Positions 1 through 7,682 are shown, numbered from the stretch's first letter. The stretch: 37,559 bases of DNA from Eubacterium sp. (GCA_017938215.1 JAGBBZ010000031.1:1-37559), one strand, 5' to 3'. Notes: a model not told the origin generated them from the sequence alone. A program made the numbers and translations.

Positions 1-461
1 TGGTCACTATGTGTGATCAAAAGCATGTACTGTATCTTGTGTTTTCCCACACTTCGATGTTGCAGGTAATACTTACGAACTTCTCGCACCATCAACACAC
101 CTGCAAAACTTAGGAAAAAGAATATCACCAACGTAATCCTTGAGTAGTCCTCGGTATTTTTGCGAAACATCATATACGTCATCATTGCCGTAAATAGTAA
201 AAAGCAATGTTTCATCACTTCTTTCCATTCACATAAGCGTCCTCTTTTCAAAATGCCAGAGTAACTTTCTGAAAAAAAGACAACAATAATATGGAAAACA
301 ACAATTATCAGTGCCATTTCCTTATATATGGCTATACTATCTAAGAAGTTTGTCAGATGCCTCAGATAATACGCTAATACAAATGCCAATTCTAGGACTA
401 ACAGATCTAATAGCATAAAATCCAGATGCTTGAACCAACTTCGGTCCGCTTTCACGTACAT
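1..461 (-). CDS. Polyprenyl-phosphate sugar phosphotransferase, N-terminal part (cut by window edge)
   Basis: The frame opens with ATG at 461, directly after the TAA of the kinase gene, and runs 153 codons off the left edge without a stop. The visible part has short hydrophobic stretches compatible with four or five membrane helices (for example around LDLLVLELAFVLAYYLRHL and ALIIVVFHIIVVFF), separated by basic loops. This matches the membrane half of undecaprenyl-phosphate sugar transferases (WbaP/EpsL-type), which attach the first sugar phosphate to the lipid carrier in exopolysaccharide synthesis. The catalytic C-terminal domain is outside the window, so the call rests on topology plus position immediately after the CpsC/CpsD genes, where this enzyme is usual. 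A flippase or polymerase is the main alternative. Confidence 0.7.
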   Translation of the reverse strand, partial: MYVKADRSWFKHLDFMLLDLLVLELAFVLAYYLRHLTNFLDSIAIYKEMALIIVVFHIIVVFFSESYSGILKRGRLCEWKEVMKHCFLLFTAMMTYMMFRKNTEDYSRITLVIFFFLSFAGVLMVREVRKYYLQHRSVGKHKIQYMLLITHSD

Positions 462-1280
462 TTACTTACTCTTCTTCTCCTTCCGGCTTCGCTTTGCCTT
501 CTTGTGAGGTTTGTTATCTGTTTCTTCTCCATAGTAGCCACCATACTGTCCATACTGCTTATAGTAGCCCTTATAATATCCTTTGTAATAGCCTTTGTAA
601 TAACCGTTATAGTAACCGCCTTCATTCATACCTACCTTATTTAATACGGTTCCTAAGATACGGCACTCCGCCGTCTCTAGCTGTTTTTTTACGTTTTGTA
701 CAAACTTATAACTGATTCGATTATTCTCGATAACGATAATCGCACCATCTGCCACCTTAGAGATGATGGCACCATCGATAACGGAACCAAGTGGCGGTGC
801 ATCGATGATCACGTAATCATACTCTTCTCTCAGGTTACTGATGAGCATCTCAAAATACTTATTTCCAAGAAGTTCCGTCGGATTCGGCACCACCGGACCG
901 GCAAACATACAATACAGATTCTCAATATCTGTCTCATATAACGCCTCTTCCTGCTTAGACTGGCCTGTCAAGTAATGAGAAAGTCCTTTGACTTTTGCTT
1001 TTTTCTTTCCACTCTCTCCATCTTCTACCGTAACACCATGCCTTCCTACCAGCACCGATTTACGCAAATCCGCATCGATAAGCACTACTTTCTTACCGTC
1101 CTCTGCAAGAGAACGACAAAGGTTCATGGACACGGTAGACTTCCCTTCATTCGGGGTACAACTTGTCAACATCAGTACTCGTATGTCATCACCGCAAAAC
1201 TGGAGATTCGTACGAAGTGTATTGTAACTTTCTGTTAATGCATAATCCATTTCTTGAATTCGTTCTAATTTTACTCTCAT
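462..1280 (-). CDS. Capsular/exopolysaccharide tyrosine kinase (CpsD/CapB-type BY-kinase)
   Basis: A 272-residue bacterial tyrosine kinase. Walker A is seen at residues 41-50 (CTPNEGKSTV), Walker A' at 66-73 (VVLIDADL) and Walker B at 156-163 (YVIIDAPP), the three-motif signature of BY-kinases. The tail (223-250) contains 14 tyrosines in GYYK-like units, the autophosphorylation cluster, followed by a lysine-rich end. In Firmicutes the kinase is a separate protein activated by the cytoplasmic end of the CpsC-type membrane partner, and the two control polymer length and export. Its start overlaps the stop of the CpsC gene by one base (TGATG), so translation is coupled; the sugar transferase starts directly after its stop. 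A lysine-rich insertion (about 90-100) is unusual. Confident. Confidence 0.93.
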   Translation of the reverse strand: MRVKLERIQEMDYALTESYNTLRTNLQFCGDDIRVLMLTSCTPNEGKSTVSMNLCRSLAEDGKKVVLIDADLRKSVLVGRHGVTVEDGESGKKKAKVKGLSHYLTGQSKQEEALYETDIENLYCMFAGPVVPNPTELLGNKYFEMLISNLREEYDYVIIDAPPLGSVIDGAIISKVADGAIIVIENNRISYKFVQNVKKQLETAECRILGTVLNKVGMNEGGYYNGYYKGYYKGYYKGYYKQYGQYGGYYGEETDNKPHKKAKRSRKEKKSK

Positions 1281-1987
1281 CAGTCATCCTCCTCTTCTTT
1301 AAATGGAATCAATGCCAATGTATTGAGTTCCAGATATTTTTCGATATCCTCGGAGGATTTTATCGTATCATCCAGCAAGAAACGGACAACGATGATCAAC
1401 ATTACGAGAAAGGCAACTGCAATTCCTGCCAGTGCCGCATTCTTTTTCACGTTTGGTGATACTTTCATCGGATTCGCATAACCTTCCTCGATGATGTTTG
1501 GTTCATCCTGATCCATGATTTTAGAGATGCTGGTCTTACTTACCATCGCCACATTGTCTACAATTTTCTTCGCCATTTCGGGACTATCATAAGTAACCGT
1601 AATGGCAAGAATACGTGTATCTTCCGGATTTGTCACATTGATTTTTTCAACCATTGACTCATATGTCTCGTCGTATGGTTCTGCATCCAGACCAAGATTT
1701 TTGATAACTGCCTCGATGACTGGGCGACTATTGATCAGTTCCATGTAGTCAGCCGTCAAAGAGCTACCTACCTGAATATCTGCAAAACTTGTTACGGATG
1801 TACTTTTTGTTAACACGTAAAGTTTGGAGGTAGACGCATATTGAGGGGCAATCATAAATTTGCTAATCAATCCTGCCGCCAGCGCCGCTACCACAGTTGC
1901 CACTAGTATAATCGCAATCTTCGATCGAAGCAGATAAAATATCTCAAGCAAATCAATTTCGATTTCTTCATTCTTTTGTTCGTTCAT
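1280..1987 (-). CDS. Wzz/CpsC chain-length determinant and kinase activator
   Basis: A 235-residue protein with the Wzz layout: a short cytoplasmic start (EIEIDLLEIFYLLRSK), a first membrane helix at about 25-45, an extracytoplasmic domain beginning PQYASTSKLYV, and a second helix near 190-212 (ALAGIAVAFLVMLIIVVRFL) followed by a short cytoplasmic tail. The tail of such proteins activates the CpsD kinase encoded next. The ATG at 1987 follows a good AGGAAAGGAA purine tract. It sits 25 bp after the phosphatase gene and overlaps the kinase gene, giving the order phosphatase, chain-length protein, kinase, sugar transferase. Family confidence is high. Confidence 0.92.
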   Translation of the reverse strand: MNEQKNEEIEIDLLEIFYLLRSKIAIILVATVVAALAAGLISKFMIAPQYASTSKLYVLTKSTSVTSFADIQVGSSLTADYMELINSRPVIEAVIKNLGLDAEPYDETYESMVEKINVTNPEDTRILAITVTYDSPEMAKKIVDNVAMVSKTSISKIMDQDEPNIIEEGYANPMKVSPNVKKNAALAGIAVAFLVMLIIVVRFLLDDTIKSSEDIEKYLELNTLALIPFKEEEDD

Positions 1988-2012
1988 TGCTCTTTTCCTT
2001 TCCTATTACCTT

Positions 2013-3455
2013 TTAGAAAACTTTATCTTTCACAACACATTCAAAATTTCTCTTCATGATTATCTTTACACGGTGCTCAGTCACACCGCTGCGAAGCAAC
2101 GCAAGTAAACCTCGCCTTGCATTTGGCGGACGGCGCTCCGTATCGTGGGTATCTGTCCCAAAGAAATGAACCAAATGCTCCCGAACCATCTTTCGACAAA
2201 AGAGACTATGCTTGTCTTTCCCGATGAAAGACGAAAAGTTCATCTGGAGTCTCGCTCCTTGTTCTTTTAATTCTCGTACTCGGTCTTCTTGCTCAAAAAG
2301 ACATTCATATCTTTCATAGTGCGCGATGATCGGAATATAAGAACATTGAATCATCTTCTTCACCGCTTGATACAGTTCACTGTACGAAATGGAGATATTG
2401 AATTCCAACAGGACATATCTGGTATCCGCCATCGTCAATGCTTTTCCTTCTTCGATGTCCTTTACCACACCATTGCGATAATATATCTCATTTCCAAGAT
2501 AAAGAAAAATCTCTTCCCCATACTTTTCCCGAACCTTTGTATAAAACGCTTCAAATATCTCTTGAAGTTCCTCTGCTTGGCGATTTGTTCGCCCTGGAAC
2601 GTAGTGGGGTGTCAAAAATATTTTTCGTATTCCTTTTTGATATGCCAGATTAATCATCGCCATGGCTTCGTCGATATCCTGAGCTCCATCGTCAACCCCA
2701 GGAAGGATATGACTGTGAACATCAGAAAAGCCACCTATCTCTTCATATATAGCATTTAGTACACCATCCATATCCGGATACTTAACTACTTTCTCTTTCT
2801 TTTTCAACCAGCGTACTATGAATACGCCACAACAAGCCAAAAGCAGTACTCCAATGACAATCGGGATTATGTGCCCTCTGCTTTTGCTTCTACTATCACT
2901 TTTTTTGTTACTAGCGTCTTTCGACGGTTTATCTTCTATTTCATTCGCTTCTGTCTGCGTCGAATTCACATCATCTTCGCTCGACATTTCCTCTTCGGAA
3001 GTCTCCTCTTCTGTCATTTCTTCCGTGGAATCATCTTGGGAAACTCCTTTTGCTGTTTCTTCTGGAGTCGTTTCCTGTGCTTTCCCTTCATGGGCATCTT
3101 TCACTGCTTTCTGCACAGTTTGCGAGTTTTCCGAAGCATCATCTTCTTCTGATTCTTCGCCCGATACTTCCTGAAGATACCCATCCTTTACTCCACCCTC
3201 TACATTGGCATATATGTTGGATATGGCTTCTGTTGCTTGCGCATCCGTCAAATCCACAGCATCTTCCATTAGCTTTGCTTTCATCTGTTGTACATAGGAT
3301 TCTTTTGCAACATATGTCTTTCCCTCATATTCAAAAGAACTTTGCGCAACAGCTAATACCCTTTCTTCGGCGGCATTTATCCCGCCTGCCTTCACATGTT
3401 CAGCTGCCACTAATGTTGTTAACAGCGCGAAACAAACAATCCATCTTTTTTTCAT
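2013..3455 (-). CDS. Membrane-anchored CpsB/YwqE-type PHP phosphotyrosine phosphatase with extracytoplasmic sensor-like domain
   Basis: The last 235 residues are a CpsB/YwqE phosphatase: HxH in FSDVHSHILPGVDDG, then LTPHY, GNEIYY, IIAHYERY and GTDTHDTERRPP, the metal-binding and active-site motifs of this PHP family. Unlike the usual soluble enzyme of about 250 residues, here it follows a signal peptide (1-24, ending HVKA), a small domain (FEYEGKTYVAKESYVQQMK to ANVEGGVKDGYLQ, about 40-95), an acidic Ser/Glu/Thr linker of about 90 residues and one membrane helix (about 196-217) with positive residues after it. This orients the N domain outside and the phosphatase inside, next to the kinase tail. 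The ATG at 3455 was chosen over 3467 because AGGA lies too close to the earlier codon. First gene of the cps triad. Confidence 0.88.
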   Translation of the reverse strand: MKKRWIVCFALLTTLVAAEHVKAGGINAAEERVLAVAQSSFEYEGKTYVAKESYVQQMKAKLMEDAVDLTDAQATEAISNIYANVEGGVKDGYLQEVSGEESEEDDASENSQTVQKAVKDAHEGKAQETTPEETAKGVSQDDSTEEMTEEETSEEEMSSEDDVNSTQTEANEIEDKPSKDASNKKSDSRSKSRGHIIPIVIGVLLLACCGVFIVRWLKKKEKVVKYPDMDGVLNAIYEEIGGFSDVHSHILPGVDDGAQDIDEAMAMINLAYQKGIRKIFLTPHYVPGRTNRQAEELQEIFEAFYTKVREKYGEEIFLYLGNEIYYRNGVVKDIEEGKALTMADTRYVLLEFNISISYSELYQAVKKMIQCSYIPIIAHYERYECLFEQEDRVRELKEQGARLQMNFSSFIGKDKHSLFCRKMVREHLVHFFGTDTHDTERRPPNARRGLLALLRSGVTEHRVKIIMKRNFECVVKDKVF

Positions 3456-3482
3456 AACTATTTTCATTCCTACTCATCTGTA

Positions 3483-4772
3483 CTACGAGAACTGTATCAC
3501 TTCTCTGGTATCACCTTTTACCATGACCACTCCATACGGAGACCCAAAAAACGGATCATCCATAAATGCTTGCAACTGGTATGTCTGCCCTACCGTATTG
3601 TCCGTCATCTCCCAATAATCATTGGAACTTTTTTTTACGACTTTTATCGTACCGTCACCACTGGTTTTTGTATACGCAATGATAGTTTGCAACTCTTCAA
3701 GACCATTTCTTACACTTCCACCAAAACTCCAACTCTTACCATTAAACATACATCCAAATGTTCCTTCATACGACTTATTTAATAAGTAAACCGTATAAAT
3801 TTCCTCATTCTGATCGTTACACAAAAAGTAACTAGCCACCATCTGTGTGTCGGGAACACTGCCCGGATACAATGTCGGTTCCGGTGTTGCTGTAGCGACC
3901 GGCAGTGAAGTAGGCTCCACTGTTGGAATTACTGTCGGTGTCGGCACCACTATCGGTGGCACAGTTGGTTCCAGCGTCGGAAAATCCGTCTCTATTGGTG
4001 GTTCCGACGTCACAATTGGTAACGGTGATGCTGTCTCTGTTGCTGATGGTATAAATGTTTCATCGGGCAATAATGTTGGGGGTAGTGTTTCCAGCGGAGA
4101 AGTTGTTGGTCTGAAGCTTTCAGAAGGATTCACGATTGTTGGTATGATTGGCTTTAAAGATGGTTTCTGTGTAGGTATCGGTTTCTCCATCTTTTCTTCC
4201 ATAACCACAACTGTAATATTTTTTTCTAGCTTCTTTTTCTTCTTTGTGATTCCTTTTGTCCCCACCGTGATTGTAGTAATCCCAGGTGTCACTCCCTGAA
4301 TCTTTCCCTCAGAAGAAACACAAGCAATTTTCTCATCCGAAGAACGATACTCCACTTGCAAGTTTAGAGCTTTTTGAGGCGTTACCTGAGTCTGGATTAT
4401 CGTTTCTCCCCCTGGATACAAAATCACAGTATCCGCTGATTTCAATTTAAGGTTGCTCACATATTTTCCAACCTTAACCTTACACACTGCACGACGATAT
4501 CCTTTTTTTGTCACATATACTTTAGCTGTGCCCACACGTCTTCCATGAAGCACTCCCTTTTTATTTACTTTCAATATCTTTTTATTCGAGGATTGGAATT
4601 TGCATTTCTTAGTCTTCACTGAAATCTTTTTACGACTACCAACGTATATCTCGTATTTCGTTTCATTGATTTTCACCTTTGATTTCGCCTGTAAACATGT
4701 TTTTCCATCTTGTATCACTACGCTAGTAAAAACTGCCAGCACGCACAGCCATGCAATTCCATATTTTTTCAT
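3483..4772 (-). CDS. Secreted Ig-like (Big_2) domain protein with Pro/Thr linker
   Basis: A 429-residue secreted protein. The signal peptide is MKKYGIAWLCVLAVFTSVVI with a following AKS. Two Big_2-like units follow: the first contains KISVKTKKCKFQSSNKKILKV and HGRRVGTAKVYVTKKGY, the second VEYRSSDEKIACVSSEGKI and GVTPGITTITVGTKG. A Pro/Thr/Glu-rich linker runs from about 190 to 310, and the C-terminal 115 residues (from about VASYFLCNDQNEEIY) form an unrecognised domain. No LPxTG sorting motif or C-terminal membrane anchor is visible. The gene ends 27 bp before the phosphatase start and is probably co-transcribed with the cps genes, suggesting a surface or matrix role. Exact function unknown. 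Confidence 0.75.
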   Translation of the reverse strand: MKKYGIAWLCVLAVFTSVVIQDGKTCLQAKSKVKINETKYEIYVGSRKKISVKTKKCKFQSSNKKILKVNKKGVLHGRRVGTAKVYVTKKGYRRAVCKVKVGKYVSNLKLKSADTVILYPGGETIIQTQVTPQKALNLQVEYRSSDEKIACVSSEGKIQGVTPGITTITVGTKGITKKKKKLEKNITVVVMEEKMEKPIPTQKPSLKPIIPTIVNPSESFRPTTSPLETLPPTLLPDETFIPSATETASPLPIVTSEPPIETDFPTLEPTVPPIVVPTPTVIPTVEPTSLPVATATPEPTLYPGSVPDTQMVASYFLCNDQNEEIYTVYLLNKSYEGTFGCMFNGKSWSFGGSVRNGLEELQTIIAYTKTSGDGTIKVVKKSSNDYWEMTDNTVGQTYQLQAFMDDPFFGSPYGVVMVKGDTREVIQFS

Positions 4773-4811
4773 TCTCTCATCCTCATCTTACTTGTCATAT
4801 AACGATTAAGC

Positions 4812-4842
4812 GGTGTATGGGGAGGTAAGGGTCCCATACACC
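4812..4842 (-). terminator. Intergenic hairpin between the two Ig-like genes
   Basis: A 10-bp perfect stem (GGTGTATGGG at 4812-4821 with CCCATACACC at 4833-4842) and an 11-base loop lies 36 bp after the stop of the upstream Ig-like gene. There is no T-run on either side, so it may be a weak terminator or an mRNA 3'-end stabiliser rather than a full intrinsic terminator. Confidence 0.5.
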
Positions 4843-4878
4843 AGCCTAATACTCAAACATTATTCAGTGTACTTGGTA

Positions 4879-6480
4879 CTATTTGTATCCAAGTTCAAAC
4901 CCTTTTCCATTTAAGTAATCCTCTACATTTGGCTTCTGGATTTCCACTGTGATATCTTCATCGCCTTCTTTATACTTAAATGTTACTCCGTTTTCTCCCA
5001 CTGCCACTACTGTATCATCACTATATGTTACATCATAACTTACGCCTTTATATGTTGTAGTAGTACTATACTGACCATTTTCTTCTGTAACAGTAAGTAC
5101 ACGTTCTACGGTTCTTCCATCGATTTGGTTTCCTGCTGCATCTTTTACCTTGACAGCATCTACATCATATGTTGAAGTTGTTCCCTCAACTAAAACGGCA
5201 TCTACTTCATATGTTCCAGAATAATCTTTTGTTGTCACTGTACTTGTAGCATCCGGATCTTTCTCTACAATAACTGTTTTCTTTGCCTTATCCTGAGCAT
5301 CACGGTTCTTGATGGTTACGATATAACCACCCATCTTCTTGATGGTTCCTTCATCACCTTCACCATATGTCTCTTCCCATTCATCCATAAGTTCAGCAGG
5401 AGATTTTGCAAGAAGACTCTTTGCTCTCTCAATCTGAGTTTTTGTAATCTCAACCGTTTCACCATTTCGTGTAAATTCAAGTGCCTCCACTTCGGAAGGA
5501 AGTTCATAAGTAGCAGTTGTTCCATCCTCGCTTATTGTAGGTTCTACTACTGGCGCTGCTGTTGGCACTACCGTTGGTGCTGTTGTCGGCGCTACCGTTG
5601 GCTTTGCTGTTGGTGCTACCGTTGGCTTTGCTGTCGGTACTGCCGTTGGCTCTGCTGTTGGTACTACCGTTGGCTCTGCTGTTGGTACTACCGTTGGCTC
5701 TGCTGTTGGTGCTACCGTTGGCTCTGCTGTTGGTGCTATCGTCGGCTCTGCCGTTGGTGCTACCGTTGGCTCTGCTGTTGGTGCTACCGTTGGCTCTGCT
5801 GTTGGTGCTACTGTTGGCTCTGCGCTTGGGGTTACAACTGGTGTTGCACTTGGCGCTGCACTTGATGTTACGACTGGAGCATCGGTAACTGTCACCGTAC
5901 ATTTCGCTTTCTTTCCATAGGTATTTGTCACAGTAATCGTTGCTGTTCCCGCTGCAAGAGCTGTTACTTCACCCTTCTTAGATACAGTAACTACTTTCTT
6001 ATCTGAAGACTTCCAAGACTCAACCTTCTTAGAAGCAGTCTTCTTTGGTGTCCACTGTGCAATCTTAAGAGTTGACTTCTGTCCTACATTAAGTGCCAAT
6101 GCAGACTGGTTCAACTTGATTGACTTATTCTTAACACCATTCTTTACTTTAATCTTGCATACCGCTTTTACTTTCTTGTTTGCCTTGGAAACAACTGTAA
6201 TCTTAGCAGTACCTTTCTTCTTTGCCTTGATCACACCCTTAGCACTTACGGACGCAACTTTCTTTTTATTCGATTTATACTTAACTTTCTTAGATGCCTT
6301 CTTAGGTGTTACTTTCTTTACACCAAGAGTGTATCGCTCACCAGTATAAAGCGTCTTTTTCTTTGCTGTTAACGTAATTTTCTTTGTCTTCACGGCTGCT
6401 TCGGCTTCCGTAGATGCACCTGTGCACATAGTGACTGCCATCGCTGTTACCAAAGAAGCTGCTACAATTCTCTTGTTCAT
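4879..6480 (-). CDS. Secreted Ig-like (Big_2) domain protein with 8-residue Pro/Thr tandem repeat
   Basis: A 533-residue secreted protein. The signal peptide (MNKRIVAASLVTAMAVTMCTGASTEAEA) is followed by two Big_2-type Ig-like domains rich in lysine: the first contains VKYKSNKKKVASVSAKGVI and KKKGTAKITV, the second VESWKSSDKKVVTVSKKGEV and ALAAGTATITVTNTYGKK. A stalk of PTAEPTVA units (about 205-315) follows, then an acidic C-terminal domain of about 210 residues with no recognised family. No sortase motif or C-terminal membrane segment is seen. ATG at 6480 has GGAGAGAAGAAAG before it. It is likely surface-associated, with the stalk acting as a spacer. It diverges from the XRE regulator, and a palindrome lies between the two promoters. 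Confidence 0.8.
   Translation of the reverse strand: MNKRIVAASLVTAMAVTMCTGASTEAEAAVKTKKITLTAKKKTLYTGERYTLGVKKVTPKKASKKVKYKSNKKKVASVSAKGVIKAKKKGTAKITVVSKANKKVKAVCKIKVKNGVKNKSIKLNQSALALNVGQKSTLKIAQWTPKKTASKKVESWKSSDKKVVTVSKKGEVTALAAGTATITVTNTYGKKAKCTVTVTDAPVVTSSAAPSATPVVTPSAEPTVAPTAEPTVAPTAEPTVAPTAEPTIAPTAEPTVAPTAEPTVVPTAEPTVVPTAEPTAVPTAKPTVAPTAKPTVAPTTAPTVVPTAAPVVEPTISEDGTTATYELPSEVEALEFTRNGETVEITKTQIERAKSLLAKSPAELMDEWEETYGEGDEGTIKKMGGYIVTIKNRDAQDKAKKTVIVEKDPDATSTVTTKDYSGTYEVDAVLVEGTTSTYDVDAVKVKDAAGNQIDGRTVERVLTVTEENGQYSTTTTYKGVSYDVTYSDDTVVAVGENGVTFKYKEGDEDITVEIQKPNVEDYLNGKGFELGYK
5552..5823 (-). repeat. 24-bp tandem repeat coding for PTAEPTVA units
   Basis: The stalk region of the Ig-like gene is built from about eleven imperfect copies of a 24-bp unit (plus-strand version close to CTACCGTTGGCTCTGCTGTT followed by GGTG). 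Central copies are nearly identical at the DNA level and outer ones have diverged (PTAKPTVA, PTTAPTVV). The unit length is a multiple of three, so copy-number change would lengthen or shorten the stalk without a frameshift. Confidence 0.85.
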
Positions 6481-6500
6481 CTTTCTTCTCTCCTATCTTC

Positions 6501-6530
6501 ATTATAATTTATACATTTCCCTTTTATGAA
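6501..6530 (-). promoter_or_regulatory. Probable promoter of the Ig-like protein gene (4879-6480)
   Basis: On the minus strand a perfect -10 TATAAT (6501-6506) is preceded by TTCATA (6525-6530) with an 18-bp spacer. The -10 box lies about 20 bp upstream of the start codon and next to the ribosome-binding site, leaving a very short leader. The -35 match is weak. Confidence 0.5.
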
Positions 6531-6562
6531 AACATACAAACCCGTGCTTACCTTTCTATCTT

Positions 6563-6583
6563 ACAACAACTCATAGTTGTTGT
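6563..6583. promoter_or_regulatory. Palindromic operator between divergent promoters
   Basis: ACAACAACT, CAT, AGTTGTTGT forms a perfect 9-3-9 inverted repeat. It lies 27 bp upstream of the regulator's -35 box and 32 bp upstream of the Ig-like gene's -35 box. A degenerate second copy (AACAACT then AGGTTTT, 6597-6613) overlaps the regulator's -35 region. This is the expected kind of site for the adjacent XRE protein; binding is inferred. Confidence 0.65.
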
Positions 6584-6610
6584 CAACCCTCCATTAACAA
6601 CTCTCAGGTT

Positions 6611-6640
6611 TTGTTTATCTTTTGAAGAACTCGTTATAAT
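6611..6640 (+). promoter_or_regulatory. Promoter of the XRE regulator gene
   Basis: TTGTTT (6611-6616) and a perfect TATAAT (6635-6640) with an 18-bp spacer, about 60 bp upstream of the ATG at 6700. The weak half of the neighbouring palindrome overlaps the -35 box, compatible with autoregulation. Confidence 0.65.
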
Positions 6641-6699
6641 ATACATAGCAATAACTTATTCAGAAGGCTTATTCTCAAAACCAGAAAGGAACAAGCAAT

Positions 6700-7026
6700 A
6701 TGAAAAACTTAAAAAAATTACGCGAAGCTCATGGCATGAGCCAACAAAAACTTGCAGAAGAACTATTTGTAACTCAACAAAGTATTTACAAATACGAAAA
6801 CAATTTAGCTTATCCCACTCTTGATACTTTGAAATTAATGTCCAAAATCTTTTCTGTTCCAATTGACTATATTGTGGAAAATGATTTTATTGATACTACA
6901 GCTATTGAGCAAATCTCCACTCTCGCAAAAGACGAAAATGAAATATTGAAATATTATCGTAAACTCTCTCCCGAACTCAAAAAAACAATCCTTACCTTAT
7001 TAATGCAAATTGAACAAAAAAAATGA
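6700..7026 (+). CDS. XRE-family transcriptional regulator
   Basis: A 108-residue protein with a typical Cro/C1 helix-turn-helix at 1-60: LKKLREAHGMSQQKLAEEL, then the recognition helix VTQQSIYKYENNLAYPTLDT and the closing IFSVPIDYIVEND. The C-terminal 45 residues are a short helical tail with KYYRKLSPELKKTIL, seen in many small XRE repressors (dimerisation is inferred). The ATG follows AGAAAGGAAC. It diverges from the large Ig-like gene and probably reads the 6563-6583 palindrome, controlling itself and possibly the adhesin. Its stop codon lies inside a strong hairpin. Confidence 0.9.
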   Translation: MKNLKKLREAHGMSQQKLAEELFVTQQSIYKYENNLAYPTLDTLKLMSKIFSVPIDYIVENDFIDTTAIEQISTLAKDENEILKYYRKLSPELKKTILTLLMQIEQKK

Positions 7027-7062
7027 TATAAGAATACTTTTCCAAGTATTCTTATATCATTT
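7021..7062. terminator. 19-bp perfect hairpin terminator between convergent genes
   Basis: A perfect 19-bp inverted repeat (7021-7039 and 7044-7062) with a four-base TTCC loop. On the minus strand it is followed by eight T residues, so it is a good intrinsic terminator for the coiled-coil gene at 7087-7497. On the plus strand it holds the stop codon of the XRE gene in its left arm and is followed by only two T before GGGG, so termination there may rely on the stem alone. Confidence 0.8.
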
Positions 7063-7086
7063 GGGGAGTTTTAAACCTGACGTTTT

Positions 7087-7497
7087 TCATGCAAATATAG
7101 GCTTTGCCATCCTTTCTTTTATCATTCGTATTTCAGACTCAAACCAATTTATACGAACTCCCATCTCCTCTAATCTTGCAAAAGAAGCCAACGCCTCTCC
7201 TACCTTGCAAGACAAATCCATATGACCTTCGGCTACTATAGATATATTGTGTCTCAACTCATTCTCGATTTGTAATTTGATTAGTCGTGTATCCGTTTGT
7301 AAATCGTGAACATTTTCCTTAAGTTCAGTGATATCAACCTTCACCTCTAGCATATCTGCTTTCAACACAGATACGTCGGTTTTTAATTCAGCAACGTCTT
7401 CCTTGAGTTCCACGATATCAGCTTTCACTTGTACCATATCGGTTTTTAATTCACTCATGCCTTCTAGTATCAAATCCAGTTTTTTACTATCTGTCAT
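7087..7497 (-). CDS. Small coiled-coil protein of unknown function
   Basis: A 136-residue protein. Residues 10-75 are a run of heptads in which V/I/L alternate with K/E/D (units such as ELKTDMVQVKADIVELKED, AELKTDVSVLKADML), giving an extended parallel coiled coil. The last 60 residues contain MDLSCKVGEALASFARLEE and VRINWFESEIRMIKERM. No catalytic motif or membrane segment is visible. Such short heptad proteins are common in Lachnospiraceae and often remain hypothetical. The ATG at 7497 was chosen over the ATGs at 7536 and 7506 because GGAG is nine bases upstream of it. Function unknown. Confidence 0.75.
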   Translation of the reverse strand: MTDSKKLDLILEGMSELKTDMVQVKADIVELKEDVAELKTDVSVLKADMLEVKVDITELKENVHDLQTDTRLIKLQIENELRHNISIVAEGHMDLSCKVGEALASFARLEEMGVRINWFESEIRMIKERMAKPIFA

Positions 7498-7526
7498 ACC
7501 TTTCATCTCCTTCACTATTGAGTATA

Positions 7527-7555
7527 AGTTTAACACCGATATCTTAATTTGTAAA
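7527..7555 (-). promoter_or_regulatory. Possible promoter of the coiled-coil gene
   Basis: On the minus strand TTTACA (7550-7555), 17 bp, TAAACT (7527-7532). The -35 matches 5 of 6 and the -10 4 of 6. It lies about 30 bp upstream of the chosen ATG. Confidence 0.4.
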
Positions 7556-7645
7556 TATACTACATTTCACAAAAATACCACTTATTTTTTATATAGTATT
7601 ACATAAATCCCTTCCAAAAATAACCAAAGCAAGACTATAAAGCCT

Positions 7646-7682
7646 TGCCAATTCTTCGCCTGCTGACGCAGGCTCATCATCT
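7646..7682. repeat. 37-bp direct repeat, copy 1
   Basis: Starts TGCCAATTCTTCGCCTGCTG and ends CATCATCT; identical over 37 bases to the copy at 7859-7895. It contains the GCCTGC-TGAC-GCAGGC hairpin. Confidence 0.9.

Noticed and set aside
5562-5888. Leucine/valine-rich frame on the plus strand that looks like a membrane protein
   Set aside because: Artefact of the opposite strand of the Pro/Thr repeat.
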